Shown piece after piece: positions 1 to 8,711 of a stretch of 64,000 nt of DNA. Made by a program: the position numbers and the translations under genes. This DNA is from Methyloversatilis thermotolerans. Its GTDB lineage: Bacteria > Pseudomonadota > Gammaproteobacteria > Burkholderiales > Rhodocyclaceae. Position 1 is the stretch's first letter. Every line of letters starts with the position of its first letter. The notes beneath the pieces were generated by a model. The model saw only the letters and a program-made list of their open reading frames with translations. It had not been told where the DNA came from and made no database searches. Location of the stretch: assembly GCF_000372885.1 (NCBI RefSeq), contig NZ_KB889967.1, forward strand, positions 2,989,430-3,053,429, in the 5' to 3' direction.

Positions 1-315
1 GGGCATCACGATGATGGAAAAGCCGTTCTCCGGCGCATCGACGCACACCCGCTCCAGGCTGATCGGGTCGTAGAAACGGATCAGCGGCATGTTGCCCGGC
101 ACCTGCGATACATAGAGCTGGTCACGCGTGGTGACGCCGCCGTCCTGGCCCATGAAATAGGGAATGGTGCCGCCTATCCAGTGGCCGCGCGGCAACTGGC
201 GCAGCAGGGCTTCATCGCCGGCGACGCTGAAATAGCCGCCGGAACGGATCAGCGCGGTGGCTTCGGAAAGGCCCATCATGCGTCCGCCCGTCGCGGACGT
301 GGTCGGTATGGTCAT
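1..315 (-). CDS. DUF6976-like protein, C-terminus beyond the left edge
   Basis: Only the first 105 codons are in the window; the gene runs off the left edge. It starts at ATG 315, 15 bp downstream of the stop of the preceding gene on the same strand, so the two are probably cotranscribed. There is no clear Shine-Dalgarno sequence. The visible part contains an 'AGDEALLRQLPRGHWIGG' stretch followed by 'TIPYFMG' and 'RVCVDAPENGFSI'. From memory this pattern matches uncharacterised DUF6976 proteins. No catalytic motif or signal peptide is visible and the function is unknown. The family call rests on motif recall and should be confirmed by an HMM search. Confidence 0.6.
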   Translation of the reverse strand, partial: MTIPTTSATGGRMMGLSEATALIRSGGYFSVAGDEALLRQLPRGHWIGGTIPYFMGQDGGVTTRDQLYVSQVPGNMPLIRFYDPISLERVCVDAPENGFSIIVMP

Positions 316-330
316 GGATGTGTCCGGAAA

Positions 331-1068
331 TCAGTGGGTACGCAGTTGCGACAGCTCATGACCGAGCATGCGAGCGTTCTTGACGAAGTAGCGGTGCAGC
401 TCGCGCAGCTTGAGCATGCGCACTTCGTCGTCGGTGATCAGTTCCATCTGGCTGCGCAGGCGCGTCATCAGCAGCTTGAGGCTGAGCGCGCGGATATCGA
501 TGTCGCGCTGCCCCTCGATCAGTTGCAGCCAGATCGGGTCGGCAAGATCGGGGACGTCGTCGGCCCCGACCGCATCGCCGACAGGTGCCGCCGAAGCGGT
601 CAGGTCGGGCACCACCGCGCTCGCCATGCGGTTCGCGTCGCCGATCGCGGTCTTGCCCTGGTCCAGCGCGTACTTGAATTTCCAGAGTTCCTGCAGCGGA
701 ATGCCGGTGATGGCGCAGATGCCGTTGAGCGACACACCTTCATTGAACAGCGCGAACACCTGCTTCGACAGCGCCTGCGAGAAGGGCATGTCGGCGCTGC
801 CTGCCCAGGGCAGCGCGCTGAGATCGGCGTCGGGGGGTGCGAGCACGCGCAGATGGGTGCGCCAGCCGGCCAGATCGATGTGACGCCAGACGCGCTCTGC
901 GCCTTCCGGCTCTGCCGATTTGCGGCCCAGACCGAACCAGCCGCGCTGGACCTCGAGACCTATCCACACATCGATGCGCCGAGACCCCGGATCGAAACGG
1001 AAATCGCGTACCGTCCACGGTTCATTCAACTGCAGCAAGCGTCCCAGCAGGACCTTGTCCAACGCCAT
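331..1068 (-). CDS. Uncharacterised protein with ISL3-transposase-like N-terminus
   Basis: The product has 245 residues. The start at 1068 is preceded by GAAGGAGA at good spacing. Residues 15-95 follow the layout of the ISL3-transposase N-terminal domain: 'EPWTVRDFRFD' near 16, 'VWRHIDLAGW' at 60-69, then 'ALPWAGS'. The CPxCG zinc-binding cysteines of that domain are absent. A helical stretch around 95-130 resembles the helix-turn-helix that follows in ISL3 transposases. There is no DDE catalytic core, and the rest is helical and charged. It may therefore be a domesticated transposase DNA-binding module acting as a regulator, possibly of the adjacent DUF6976-like gene. This is inference, and 'hypothetical protein' is the safe label. 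Confidence 0.7.
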   Translation of the reverse strand: MALDKVLLGRLLQLNEPWTVRDFRFDPGSRRIDVWIGLEVQRGWFGLGRKSAEPEGAERVWRHIDLAGWRTHLRVLAPPDADLSALPWAGSADMPFSQALSKQVFALFNEGVSLNGICAITGIPLQELWKFKYALDQGKTAIGDANRMASAVVPDLTASAAPVGDAVGADDVPDLADPIWLQLIEGQRDIDIRALSLKLLMTRLRSQMELITDDEVRMLKLRELHRYFVKNARMLGHELSQLRTH

Positions 1069-1429
1069 GGTGTCTCCTTCTCCGACCCGTTTCCCGCCCC
1101 CGGGCACCTTCATGGCCGGGGATCTTCTGAATTTTTGGGCTGACCGCGCGGTCCATGCGGGGCACCACGGGGCGAGCCGCATGTTAGCAAAGCATTGCGA
1201 CGTGCAACATGCCGGAGGAATGCCTTGCTGCGCCCAGCAGCAATGCAGCGTGACATTTTTCATGTCTTCGCCAGCGCATCGATCGCGGGCGACGGAAAAA
1301 TGTGCGTGGCGGTCACCGGGCCGGCAGCACGGCCGAGACGCGCACACTGCGGTGCAACGCAAACGATAGGATCGGGGAAAAGCACAGGCATCGAACGATG
1401 CCGGTTGCACCGGCAGGTGCAGAAGGATG
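1069..1429. other. Intergenic region upstream of the ISL3-like gene
   Basis: No convincing gene lies in these 361 bases; the reading frames that cross it lack a ribosome binding site and recognisable motifs. On the minus strand there is a promoter-like pair, TTGCAC (complement of 1202-1207) and TGC-TAACAT (-10 at complement 1181-1186). The spacer is only 15 bases, which the extended -10 may offset. It would drive the gene starting at 1068. Nothing else stands out. Confidence 0.35.
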
Positions 1430-1514
1430 TGGTGCGCGGAGAGAGACTCGAACTCTCACGCCTTGCGGCACTGCCCCCTCAAGACAGCGCGTCTACCAAT
1501 TTCGCCACCCGCGC
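1430..1514 (-). tRNA. tRNA-Leu (anticodon GAG)
   Basis: On the minus strand the sequence begins GCGCGGGTGGCGAAA and ends in an encoded CCA (complement of 1430-1432). The 7-bp acceptor stem closes with one G-T pair. The anticodon stem CTGTC/GGCAG holds a TTGAGGG loop, giving anticodon GAG, which reads CUC and CUU leucine codons. A long variable arm (TGCCGCAAGGCG) and a GTTCGAGTC T-loop confirm a class II leucine tRNA. It is divergent from the ABC exporter gene that starts 45 bp away. Confidence 0.95.
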
Positions 1515-1531
1515 ACTTGGGTAGGGGCGGG

Positions 1532-1560
1532 AATATACAACAAAAAGGATTGTTCTGCGT
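1532..1560 (-). promoter_or_regulatory. Putative tRNA-Leu promoter -10 region
   Basis: A TATATT -10-like hexamer (complement of 1532-1537) lies about 18 bases upstream of the mature tRNA 5' end and is followed by a C-rich CCCGCCCC discriminator. GC-rich discriminators are typical of stringently controlled stable-RNA promoters. No good -35 is visible at 16-18 bp spacing, so the call is tentative. Confidence 0.35.
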
Positions 1561-3307
1561 GACTGATTCAAGACGACTTCGCGAGGTGATGTGGGGCCTC
1601 ATACGACCGCATCGCGCACGGCTGTTGCTGGCGGCGACCGGTCTGGTGCTCGCGGCCAGCGCCGCGCTGGCGCTCGGCCAGGGGCTGCGCAGCGTGATCG
1701 ACCAGGGCTTCGCGGCCGGCGACGCGCAGTGGCTGGACCGCGCGCTGCTGGGCACACTGGCGCTGGTGGTGTTGCTGGCCGGCGCGACCTGGCTGCGTTT
1801 CTACAATGTGTCCTGGCTGGGCGAGCGCGTCGCGGCCGACCTCAGGCGGCGGGTGTTCGACCACCTGCTGTCCTTGCCACCGTCCTTCTTCGAGGCCGGT
1901 CGTACCGGTGAGGTGATTTCCCGGCTCACCAACGACACGGCACAGATCGAGAACGTGGTGGGATCGACTCTCTCCATCGCGCTGCGCAATGTGCTGCTGC
2001 TGAGCGGCGGTCTGATCATGCTGGCGCTCACCAGCGGACGGCTGACACTGATGGTGCTGGCCGGCGTGCCGCTGGTGGTCGCACCCATCGTGCTGTTCGG
2101 CCGCCGCGTACGCGGCCTGTCGCGCGAACGCCAGGAGCGCATCGCCGACCTCGGCACGCATATCGACGAAACGGTGCACGCGATACGCATGGTGCAGGCC
2201 AGCGTGCACGAGGACGCCGACCGGCGCGATTTCGCGGCACTGGTCGAGCGCAGCTTCGCCACCGGCATCCGGCGCTACCGTCACAGCGCGGCGATGATCG
2301 TGATGGTGATGCTGCTGGTGTTCGGTTCGGTCGCGCTCATCCTGTGGGTGGGCGGGCATGATGTGCTGGCCGGGCGGCTGAGCGCCGGCGAGCTGTCCGC
2401 CTTCGTTTTCTACGCTGCCATCGTCGCCAGCTCGGTCGGTGCGCTGTCCGAGGTGTGGGGCGAACTGCAGCGCGCCGCCGGCGCCATCGAGCGGCTGATC
2501 GAACTGCTCGACACATCGCCAGCGATCGCGGCGCCGGCTTCGCCCCGCGGCTTGCCGCAACCGCCGCGCGGCGACCTTGCGTTCGAATCCGTGCGCTTCT
2601 GCTATCCGAGCCGGCCGGACACCCCTGCGCTCGACGATTTCTCGCTGCAGGTGCGCGCTGGCGAAACGGTGGCCCTGGTCGGCCCGTCCGGCGCCGGCAA
2701 GTCGACGCTGTTCCAGTTGCTGCTGCGCTTCTACGATCCTCAGTCCGGCCGCATCACGCTCGACGGTGTGGCGCTCGACCAGGCCGACCCGCAGGCGGTG
2801 CGACAGCACATCGCGCTGGTGCCGCAGGAGCCGGTCATCTTCGCCGCCAGCGTCGCGGACAATGTACGCTATGCACGGCCGCAGGCGAGCGACGACGAGG
2901 TGCGCGCCGCCTGCGTCGCGGCCTTTGCCGACGGCTTCATCGCACAGTTGCCGGGCGGCTATGACAGCCCGCTCGGCGAGCGCGGCGTGCGGCTGTCCGG
3001 CGGTCAGCGCCAGCGCATCGCGATTGCGCGCGCCATCCTGGCCGACCGGCCCATCCTGCTGCTGGACGAGGCGACCTCGGCGCTCGATGCGGAAAGCGAG
3101 CGCATGGTGCAGGCGGCGCTGGAACCGCTGATGGCCAGCCGCACCACGCTGGTGGTGGCGCATCGGCTGGCCACCGTGCAGCGTGCCGACCGCATCGTGG
3201 TGCTGGACCACGGACGCGTGGTCGAGATGGGCAGCCATGTCGAACTGATGGACAGCGGCGGCCTCTATGCCCAGCTCGCGCGGCTGCAGTTCATCGCGCA
3301 CGGCTGA
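1559..3307 (+). CDS. MsbA-type ABC exporter, fused membrane and ATPase domains
   Basis: The product is a 582-residue half-transporter. An N-terminal six-helix type I exporter domain (about 20-310) is followed by a nucleotide-binding domain (about 340-575) with Walker A 'GPSGAGKST', signature 'LSGGQRQR', Walker B 'ILLLDEATSALD' and the switch histidine in 'VVAHRLATV'. Half-transporters of this layout act as inner-membrane homodimers that export lipids or hydrophobic drugs; the substrate cannot be read from sequence. GTG 1559 is chosen as the start because AAAAAGGA lies 9 bases upstream and because an earlier start would run through the tRNA. ATG 1589 is an alternative. It stands alone, divergent from the tRNA. 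Confidence 0.9.
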   Translation: MTDSRRLREVMWGLIRPHRARLLLAATGLVLAASAALALGQGLRSVIDQGFAAGDAQWLDRALLGTLALVVLLAGATWLRFYNVSWLGERVAADLRRRVFDHLLSLPPSFFEAGRTGEVISRLTNDTAQIENVVGSTLSIALRNVLLLSGGLIMLALTSGRLTLMVLAGVPLVVAPIVLFGRRVRGLSRERQERIADLGTHIDETVHAIRMVQASVHEDADRRDFAALVERSFATGIRRYRHSAAMIVMVMLLVFGSVALILWVGGHDVLAGRLSAGELSAFVFYAAIVASSVGALSEVWGELQRAAGAIERLIELLDTSPAIAAPASPRGLPQPPRGDLAFESVRFCYPSRPDTPALDDFSLQVRAGETVALVGPSGAGKSTLFQLLLRFYDPQSGRITLDGVALDQADPQAVRQHIALVPQEPVIFAASVADNVRYARPQASDDEVRAACVAAFADGFIAQLPGGYDSPLGERGVRLSGGQRQRIAIARAILADRPILLLDEATSALDAESERMVQAALEPLMASRTTLVVAHRLATVQRADRIVVLDHGRVVEMGSHVELMDSGGLYAQLARLQFIAHG

Positions 3308-3399
3308 CCGTCGCGGCGATGTCGGGGTCGTCTGTCAGAATGCCCGGGCGCGGGCGGTCGCCCCCGCCCCTCTCCGTTTGCCGGATCCGATGCAAGCCC

Positions 3400-3836
3400 A
3401 TGCGTGAATACCCCGCGCGCACCGCGCCCCACCGACTGCTGTGCGGCTTGGCTGCCGCGCTGCTGCTGCCCTGCGCAGCGGCCACGGCAGGACCGGACCT
3501 GCCCCGCGACATGAGCATCGCCATCGGTGTGGCGCAGCGACGGCGGCTGGCTGCTGTCGCTGAGCAGTGCCACGCTGCACGACGGCGGGGCTGTCGAAGC
3601 CATCCTCGGGCTGGGCTGGCAGCGCCAGCTCGACGCGCGGTGGCAGTTCCAGGCAGGTGTGGCCCGCTACCTCTACAAGGATGCTCCGGACGGGTTGTAT
3701 CCCTACACCGAAGCCTGCCTATCTGGCGGCAGACTGGGATGGGCGGCTCGGTCTGCTGGTGGCGACCTCGCCCGACACGCGCTTCACGCGCCGCGACGGC
3801 AGCGCGCCCGACGGTTGCATCGCGTGCAGAGGAATT
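3400..3836 (+). pseudogene. Frameshifted outer-membrane-protein relic (TIGR02001-like)
   Basis: Three consecutive frames read as one protein. A signal peptide ('LLCGLAAALLLPCAAATAG') begins at ATG 3400. From about 3527 the next frame gives 'WRSDGGWLLSLSSATLHD' and 'WQFQAGVARYLYKDAP'. From about 3715 the third frame gives 'AYLAADWDGRLGLLVATS'. The pattern, with alternating aromatic strands and 'SDGGW...YLY', resembles the small beta-barrel family TIGR02001. Two frameshifts and no proper C-terminus before the convergent cyclase gene at 3837 suggest a decayed gene. Sequencing error is possible but would need two events. Confidence 0.55.
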
Positions 3837-5123
3837 TCACGCACCGCGACGCTTGAGCGCGTACATCGCGGCATCGGCGACCGACAGCAGGGCGCGGCCG
3901 TCCTCGCCGTCGGCGGGCCACAGCGCGACGCCGATGCTGGCGCCCACTTGCAGGGTATGTCCGTCGATGTCCACCGGCAGTGCCAGCGCCGTCCGGATCT
4001 TGTCGGCCACCGCGTCGGCATCGTCGCGTCGGCGCAACTCGGGGATGAGCACGACGAACTCGTCTCCGCCGAGGCGGGCCACCGTGTCGGCATCGCGCAC
4101 GCTGGCGCGCAGTCTCTGCGCCACCACCTGCAAAAGCGTGTCGCCGGCCGCGTGCCCCAGTGTGTCGTTGACCGACTTGAAGCGATCGACATCCAGGTAG
4201 AGCACGGCCAGTCTCACCCGGGCGCGGCGCGCGGCCGCAATGGCGGTTTCCATGCGGTCGATCAGCAAGGCGCGATTGGGCAGACCGGTCAACGCATCGA
4301 ACTGCGCCATCTGGCGCAGTCGCTGCTGCAGCCGCAGCCGCTGCAGCGCGGTCGCCACCTGCAGCGCCACGAAATGCAGCAGTTCGGCATCGGCCTCGGA
4401 AAAGCCCGGACCATCCGCCGGGCGCATGACGGCCAGAACCCCCTCGCATCCGGGTGCCGATCCGACCGGCGCACCACACCACTGTGCGGCCAGCCCGTCC
4501 CGGAATATCCGGGCTTCGCAGCCATCGGCCAGGCGCGCCAGGAAATCGCGGCCCGCCGCCGGCACGTGCGCCAGCGGGTGGCCGGCCTGATCCACGGCGT
4601 ATTCCACGCGCAGATCGCCCGCAGGGTCGGTGCGCAAGGCGAGCACGCATTGCGCTGCGGGTACCAGACCGATCAGATGCGACTGCATGCAGGCCATCAG
4701 TTCGGGCAGCGCGCGCGCCTCATGCGCTGCCTCCGACATGGCGTACAGCGCCGCCTGCATCGCTTCCGCCCGCTTGCGCGCGGTAATGTCGCGCGCCACC
4801 GCCACGCGGACCTGCCGATCATCCGACCAGCGTGCCGACCACATCAGATGCACCACGTGGCCGTCGCGATGCAGATAGCGGTTCTCGAACAGGGGCTTGG
4901 GCTGACCGGACATGATTTCCAGCGCGGTTTCGAGCGTACGGGCGCGATCGTCCGGATGCACGAATTCGATCATGTTCCGGCCCAGCACCTCTTCGCCGTC
5001 GTAACCCAGAATGCGGCTGAAGGCAGGACTGACGTACAGGAACCGCCCATGGGGATCGACCACGCAGACCGCATCGAGCATGAGATCCAGGATGGTGTCC
5101 AGAGGAATGCCGCGATGCGCCAT
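3837..5123 (-). CDS. Diguanylate cyclase, PAS-GAF-GGDEF
   Basis: The product has 428 residues and no signal peptide or membrane segment, so it is cytosolic. A PAS domain (about 8-125) is followed by a GAF-like domain (about 140-260) and a GGDEF domain (about 270-425). The active motif GGDEF is intact, and an RDAD (RxxD) inhibitory site sits five residues before it. This predicts c-di-GMP synthesis from two GTP with product inhibition. The gene starts 12 bp after the GGDEF-EAL gene upstream, so the two are likely cotranscribed. The PAS and GAF ligands are unknown. Confidence 0.9.
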   Translation of the reverse strand: MAHRGIPLDTILDLMLDAVCVVDPHGRFLYVSPAFSRILGYDGEEVLGRNMIEFVHPDDRARTLETALEIMSGQPKPLFENRYLHRDGHVVHLMWSARWSDDRQVRVAVARDITARKRAEAMQAALYAMSEAAHEARALPELMACMQSHLIGLVPAAQCVLALRTDPAGDLRVEYAVDQAGHPLAHVPAAGRDFLARLADGCEARIFRDGLAAQWCGAPVGSAPGCEGVLAVMRPADGPGFSEADAELLHFVALQVATALQRLRLQQRLRQMAQFDALTGLPNRALLIDRMETAIAAARRARVRLAVLYLDVDRFKSVNDTLGHAAGDTLLQVVAQRLRASVRDADTVARLGGDEFVVLIPELRRRDDADAVADKIRTALALPVDIDGHTLQVGASIGVALWPADGEDGRALLSVADAAMYALKRRGA

Positions 5124-5135
5124 CGGATCGCCTGC

Positions 5136-7580
5136 TCAGGCCGGCGCGAGCGCGCCGATGAAACGCTCGAAGCCGGACGCCTCCATGGGCGCGGCGAACA
5201 GGAAGCCCTGCAGCTCGTCGCAACCCAGTGCGCGCAGCATGGCGCGCTGCGTTTCCGTCTCCACCCCCTCGGCCACGGTGCGCAGGCCCAGCTTGCGCGC
5301 CAGCATGATGATCATTTCGACGATCACCTGGTCACTGTCGTCGCGTTCGATCTCGCGCACGAAGGAGCGATCGATTTTGAGCTTCTCGACCGGAAGCTGC
5401 TTCAGGCGGCTGAGCGATGAATAGCCGGTGCCGAAATCGTCGATCGACAATCCGACACCCAGCGCATTCAGCCGCTCCAGCATGAGCAGCGCCGCTTCCG
5501 GCTGATCGATGATGCTGCTTTCGGTCAGTTCCAGGTGCAGCAGCGCCGGAGGACAGCCGGTGGCCGACAGCACGCCGGCCACCACGCGGTCGAAGGCGGG
5601 TGAACGGAACTGGCGCGGCGAGATGTTGACCGCGATCGGCAGCTCGCCCAGCCCCTGCCGGCGCCAGGCCACCGCTTGCGCGCATGCGGTGCGCAGCACC
5701 CATTCGCCGATCGGAACGATGAGGCCGGTTTCCTCGGCGATGCCGATGAACGCAACCGGCGGTATCTGTCCACGCTCCGGGTCCAGCCAGCGTATCAGTG
5801 CTTCCGCCGACACCACGTGGCCGCCGTCCGCCGACACCACGGGCTGATAGTGCAGCACGAATTCGCCCTGTTCGATCGCTCGCCGCAGACCGGCTTCCAG
5901 CCTGAGCCGCTCGACCGATGCCTGCATCATTTCCAGCGAAAAGTAGGCGGCGACATTGCCGCCCTGTGCCTTGGCGCGGTACATGGCAAGATCGGCGTGC
6001 TGCAGCAGGTCGTCGGCATTCAGTCCGTCGCTGGGAAACATGGCCACGCCTATGCTCGCACCTACGGTCAATGGATGCCCATTCACCGCGAGCGGCTGCA
6101 GCAGGCTGTCGAGTATCTTCTTTGCCACCGGCGCCACATCCGCCATGCTGTCGGCCGCCGGCAGCACCAGCACGAATTCGTCGCCACCCAGGCGTGCCAC
6201 GGTGTCGCCCTCGCGCACGCATGCGCGCAGCCGCTGGGCCACGCCCTGCAGCAGTTCATCGCCGCTGCGGTGTCCGAGGCTGTCGTTCACCGTCTTGAAT
6301 CGGTCCAGATCCAGCAGCAGCACGGCGACCCCACCGCTGCGACGGCGCGCATGGATCAGCGCCTGCGCCAGCCGGTCGGTCAGCAATGCGCGATTGGCCA
6401 GGCCAGTCAATGCATCGATGGTGGCCTGGCGCTCGAGCTGCTGCGTATTGAGCTGGAGTTCCTCACGCTGCTGGCGCAGCGAGCGGCCCATGCGGTCGAG
6501 CGCACTCATCACCATGCCCAGTTCGCCGCGCGGATAGGGCGGACCGAGAGGTTCTTCATACTCGCCCGCATCCAGCCTGGCGATGCCCTGAACCACTCGC
6601 TGTGCCTGCCGGCGCAAGGCCAATTCGCCGAGCAGAGCGGTCGCCACCAGCATCAGCAGCACCAAGGGCACCATGCCATACAGCGCGTTGCGGAACTGAC
6701 GGTCGGCCGCCTGCTCGAGTTCATCCTGCGGCACGCTGAGCACCAGCCTGATGCCGGTGCCGCCGCCTGCGGACAGCGGCGCCACCGCCCACAGGCGACC
6801 GTCCGGGTCGCGCGTCGATTCACCGACCTTCGGTGCCTGGGCCGCGAGCACGAAGGCGCGCTCCGACACCTCGGGCGACAGCTTTGCCATGCCTTCGGCC
6901 GGATAATCCAGCACCAGGCTGCCATCATGGTTCCACATCTGCAGGTTCATGCGGCCATACGGCAACGAACGCGCCGCATTGCTGCCGAATTCATCGAGAT
7001 TGATCGACGCGAGCAGCACGAAGGCCAGACTGCCGTCGGCCTGGCGTGCCGGATAGGCAATCTGCAGCACACCCTTGCCGGTGAGCCGGCCGATGGCGGA
7101 CTCGGTCACGATGCCCTGCGCCTGCAAGGCGCGCCTGAAGTAATTGCGGTCGCTCACGTTCAGCTTGCGGCCGGTGCGCAGCGAATCGCACTTCATCCAA
7201 CCGTCGGGGCGCACCGTAAGCAGACCGGCGTAGTGTGGATGGGCACTGAGCACGTCGGCCAGAAAATCGGAACAGGCCGCCACGTCCCCGCTGTCGAGCA
7301 CATTGGCGCGCGACAGCCCGAACAGGAGCTGGGCAGTACCGGACACCTTGTCGTCGAGTTCGGCGGCGAGCTGTGTGGCGCGCGTGCCGATGCGCTCGCG
7401 CGCCTGCACGATGGCTGCCGAGCGGCTTTCGAGCAGGGTCCACAGCACCACCAGCAGCGGCAGCAATGACGAAGCGCACACCAGCGCAAGGATGCGCAGG
7501 CGCAGGCTCACGGATCGAGCCCTCCGTCCGGCCGGGACGGGATGTGACAGCCGCCGCGCATTGTTTCTCCAGTCGGGCAT
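5136..7580 (-). CDS. Membrane GGDEF-EAL protein with periplasmic Cache sensor
   Basis: The product has 814 residues. A first transmembrane helix (about 25-50) is followed by a periplasmic Cache-type sensor (to about 305), a second helix (about 310-330), HAMP, GGDEF (about 385-545) and EAL (about 555-810). GGDEF is intact, with an REGD inhibitory site five residues ahead. The EAL domain keeps 'EALIRW' and 'DDFGTGYSSL', so both cyclase and phosphodiesterase activities are possible. The Cache fold suggests sensing of a small periplasmic ligand. It is first in a two-gene c-di-GMP operon, with the PAS-GAF-GGDEF gene downstream. Confidence 0.92.
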   Translation of the reverse strand: MPDWRNNARRLSHPVPAGRRARSVSLRLRILALVCASSLLPLLVVLWTLLESRSAAIVQARERIGTRATQLAAELDDKVSGTAQLLFGLSRANVLDSGDVAACSDFLADVLSAHPHYAGLLTVRPDGWMKCDSLRTGRKLNVSDRNYFRRALQAQGIVTESAIGRLTGKGVLQIAYPARQADGSLAFVLLASINLDEFGSNAARSLPYGRMNLQMWNHDGSLVLDYPAEGMAKLSPEVSERAFVLAAQAPKVGESTRDPDGRLWAVAPLSAGGGTGIRLVLSVPQDELEQAADRQFRNALYGMVPLVLLMLVATALLGELALRRQAQRVVQGIARLDAGEYEEPLGPPYPRGELGMVMSALDRMGRSLRQQREELQLNTQQLERQATIDALTGLANRALLTDRLAQALIHARRRSGGVAVLLLDLDRFKTVNDSLGHRSGDELLQGVAQRLRACVREGDTVARLGGDEFVLVLPAADSMADVAPVAKKILDSLLQPLAVNGHPLTVGASIGVAMFPSDGLNADDLLQHADLAMYRAKAQGGNVAAYFSLEMMQASVERLRLEAGLRRAIEQGEFVLHYQPVVSADGGHVVSAEALIRWLDPERGQIPPVAFIGIAEETGLIVPIGEWVLRTACAQAVAWRRQGLGELPIAVNISPRQFRSPAFDRVVAGVLSATGCPPALLHLELTESSIIDQPEAALLMLERLNALGVGLSIDDFGTGYSSLSRLKQLPVEKLKIDRSFVREIERDDSDQVIVEMIIMLARKLGLRTVAEGVETETQRAMLRALGCDELQGFLFAAPMEASGFERFIGALAPA

Positions 7581-7687
7581 CCCCGCCGCGAACAGGATGT
7601 CCTGCGGGTATTCGAGACGGATTCTAGCCGCGGCGACGGCGCGCCAGTGTGCAGTGGTTCAGCCGCAACAGGCGAAAGGGCGGCGGA

Positions 7688-8632
7688 TCAGCCTTTCACC
7701 AGCGCCATGAGGCTGGCCGCGTCCAGTCCGGCCGCCCGCTCGCGCATCTGCGGCAGGTACTGCGCCTGCATCTGGCGCGCCGGTTCCAGCATCTGCTGGA
7801 AGCCCTGGCGCAGCGCGTCGGCATTCATCTGCCGTCCGCCGGCGTAATAGCGCCTGGCCAGATGGCCCAGCGCCCAGGTGCTGGCGAACGAGAAGGCGAC
7901 ACCGGTCGCGGCGCGCCCCAGACCGGCCGCCATGCGCCCCCCTGCCTTGCCGAGCAGCCCGCCGAGCAACTTGCGTCCGAACTGTTCGAGATACTGCGAC
8001 GTGAGGCCGACGCCCACGGTGGCGAGGAATTCCTTGATGTGCCCCTGGTCGAGTTCATAGCCGTGGCTGCGACCGATGCCATAGACCATCTTCACCTGCA
8101 GCGGGATGATGGCCACCGACGCCCAGGATTGCGGCAGCAGTTCCAGCGCGCCGTTCAGGATGGCGTAGTTCAGGATGCTGCGGTCCAGCGCCGCCGGGTC
8201 TACCGCCGTTCCGCTGGCGGATGCCGCCGCTGGCAACGGCGCCGCGGCCGGCGTCAGCGTCGTCAGATCGGACAAGGCATCGGCCCGCCGTTCGACATCG
8301 GTCGCCTGCGTGTCAGCCGCCAGTCCGAGCCGGGATTTCAGGTCCGCGAGGAAGGCCCGTTCGGCGTCGCACTGCCGGCCATCCGCATCGCACACACATA
8401 CCGCGATCTCGTAAGCGAGCTGTCGCTGCGCCAAGTCCGGCAGCGCCGCCACCGCGGCGTCCACCGTCACGCGCCGCAGCAGCACGTCCTGGTAGATGCG
8501 CGGCAGATCCGGCAACTCGCTGCCGAGCGATTCGGCGAAGCGGCGCACATGTTCGCGCTCGCGGTCATCCTTCATGCCGTCGGCAAAGGCGGCGAACAGC
8601 GCGAGGGTGAGCAGGGCGTGATCGGTTGTCAT
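7688..8632 (-). CDS. TerB-like / DUF697-like protein
   Basis: The product has 314 residues. The N-terminal 100 residues are helical and acidic ('FAAFADGMKDDREREHVRR'), like TerB-type domains. After an Ala/Pro linker the C-terminal half carries hydrophobic helices with Gly-rich turns ('LLGGLLGKAGGRMAAGLG') like the YcjF/DUF697 membrane-associated region. No catalytic motif is seen. TerB-like domains sit in stress and membrane-surveillance systems, but nothing nearby fixes a role. It lies between the GGDEF-EAL gene and the SbcC-like gene on the same strand, with 79 to 107 bp gaps. Confidence 0.7.
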   Translation of the reverse strand: MTTDHALLTLALFAAFADGMKDDREREHVRRFAESLGSELPDLPRIYQDVLLRRVTVDAAVAALPDLAQRQLAYEIAVCVCDADGRQCDAERAFLADLKSRLGLAADTQATDVERRADALSDLTTLTPAAAPLPAAASASGTAVDPAALDRSILNYAILNGALELLPQSWASVAIIPLQVKMVYGIGRSHGYELDQGHIKEFLATVGVGLTSQYLEQFGRKLLGGLLGKAGGRMAAGLGRAATGVAFSFASTWALGHLARRYYAGGRQMNADALRQGFQQMLEPARQMQAQYLPQMRERAAGLDAASLMALVKG

Positions 8633-8711
8633 GGGGCGAGGGCTTCATGCGGAAAGGGACTGTGCTGTGAGCCGGCAACACCGGCTGCAGTTCCGCGGCC
8701 GTGCCGCGCGA

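Noticed and set aside
331-1068. An active ISL3 insertion sequence
   Set aside because: Only an N-terminal resemblance is present; there is no catalytic DDE core, terminal inverted repeat or target duplication visible.
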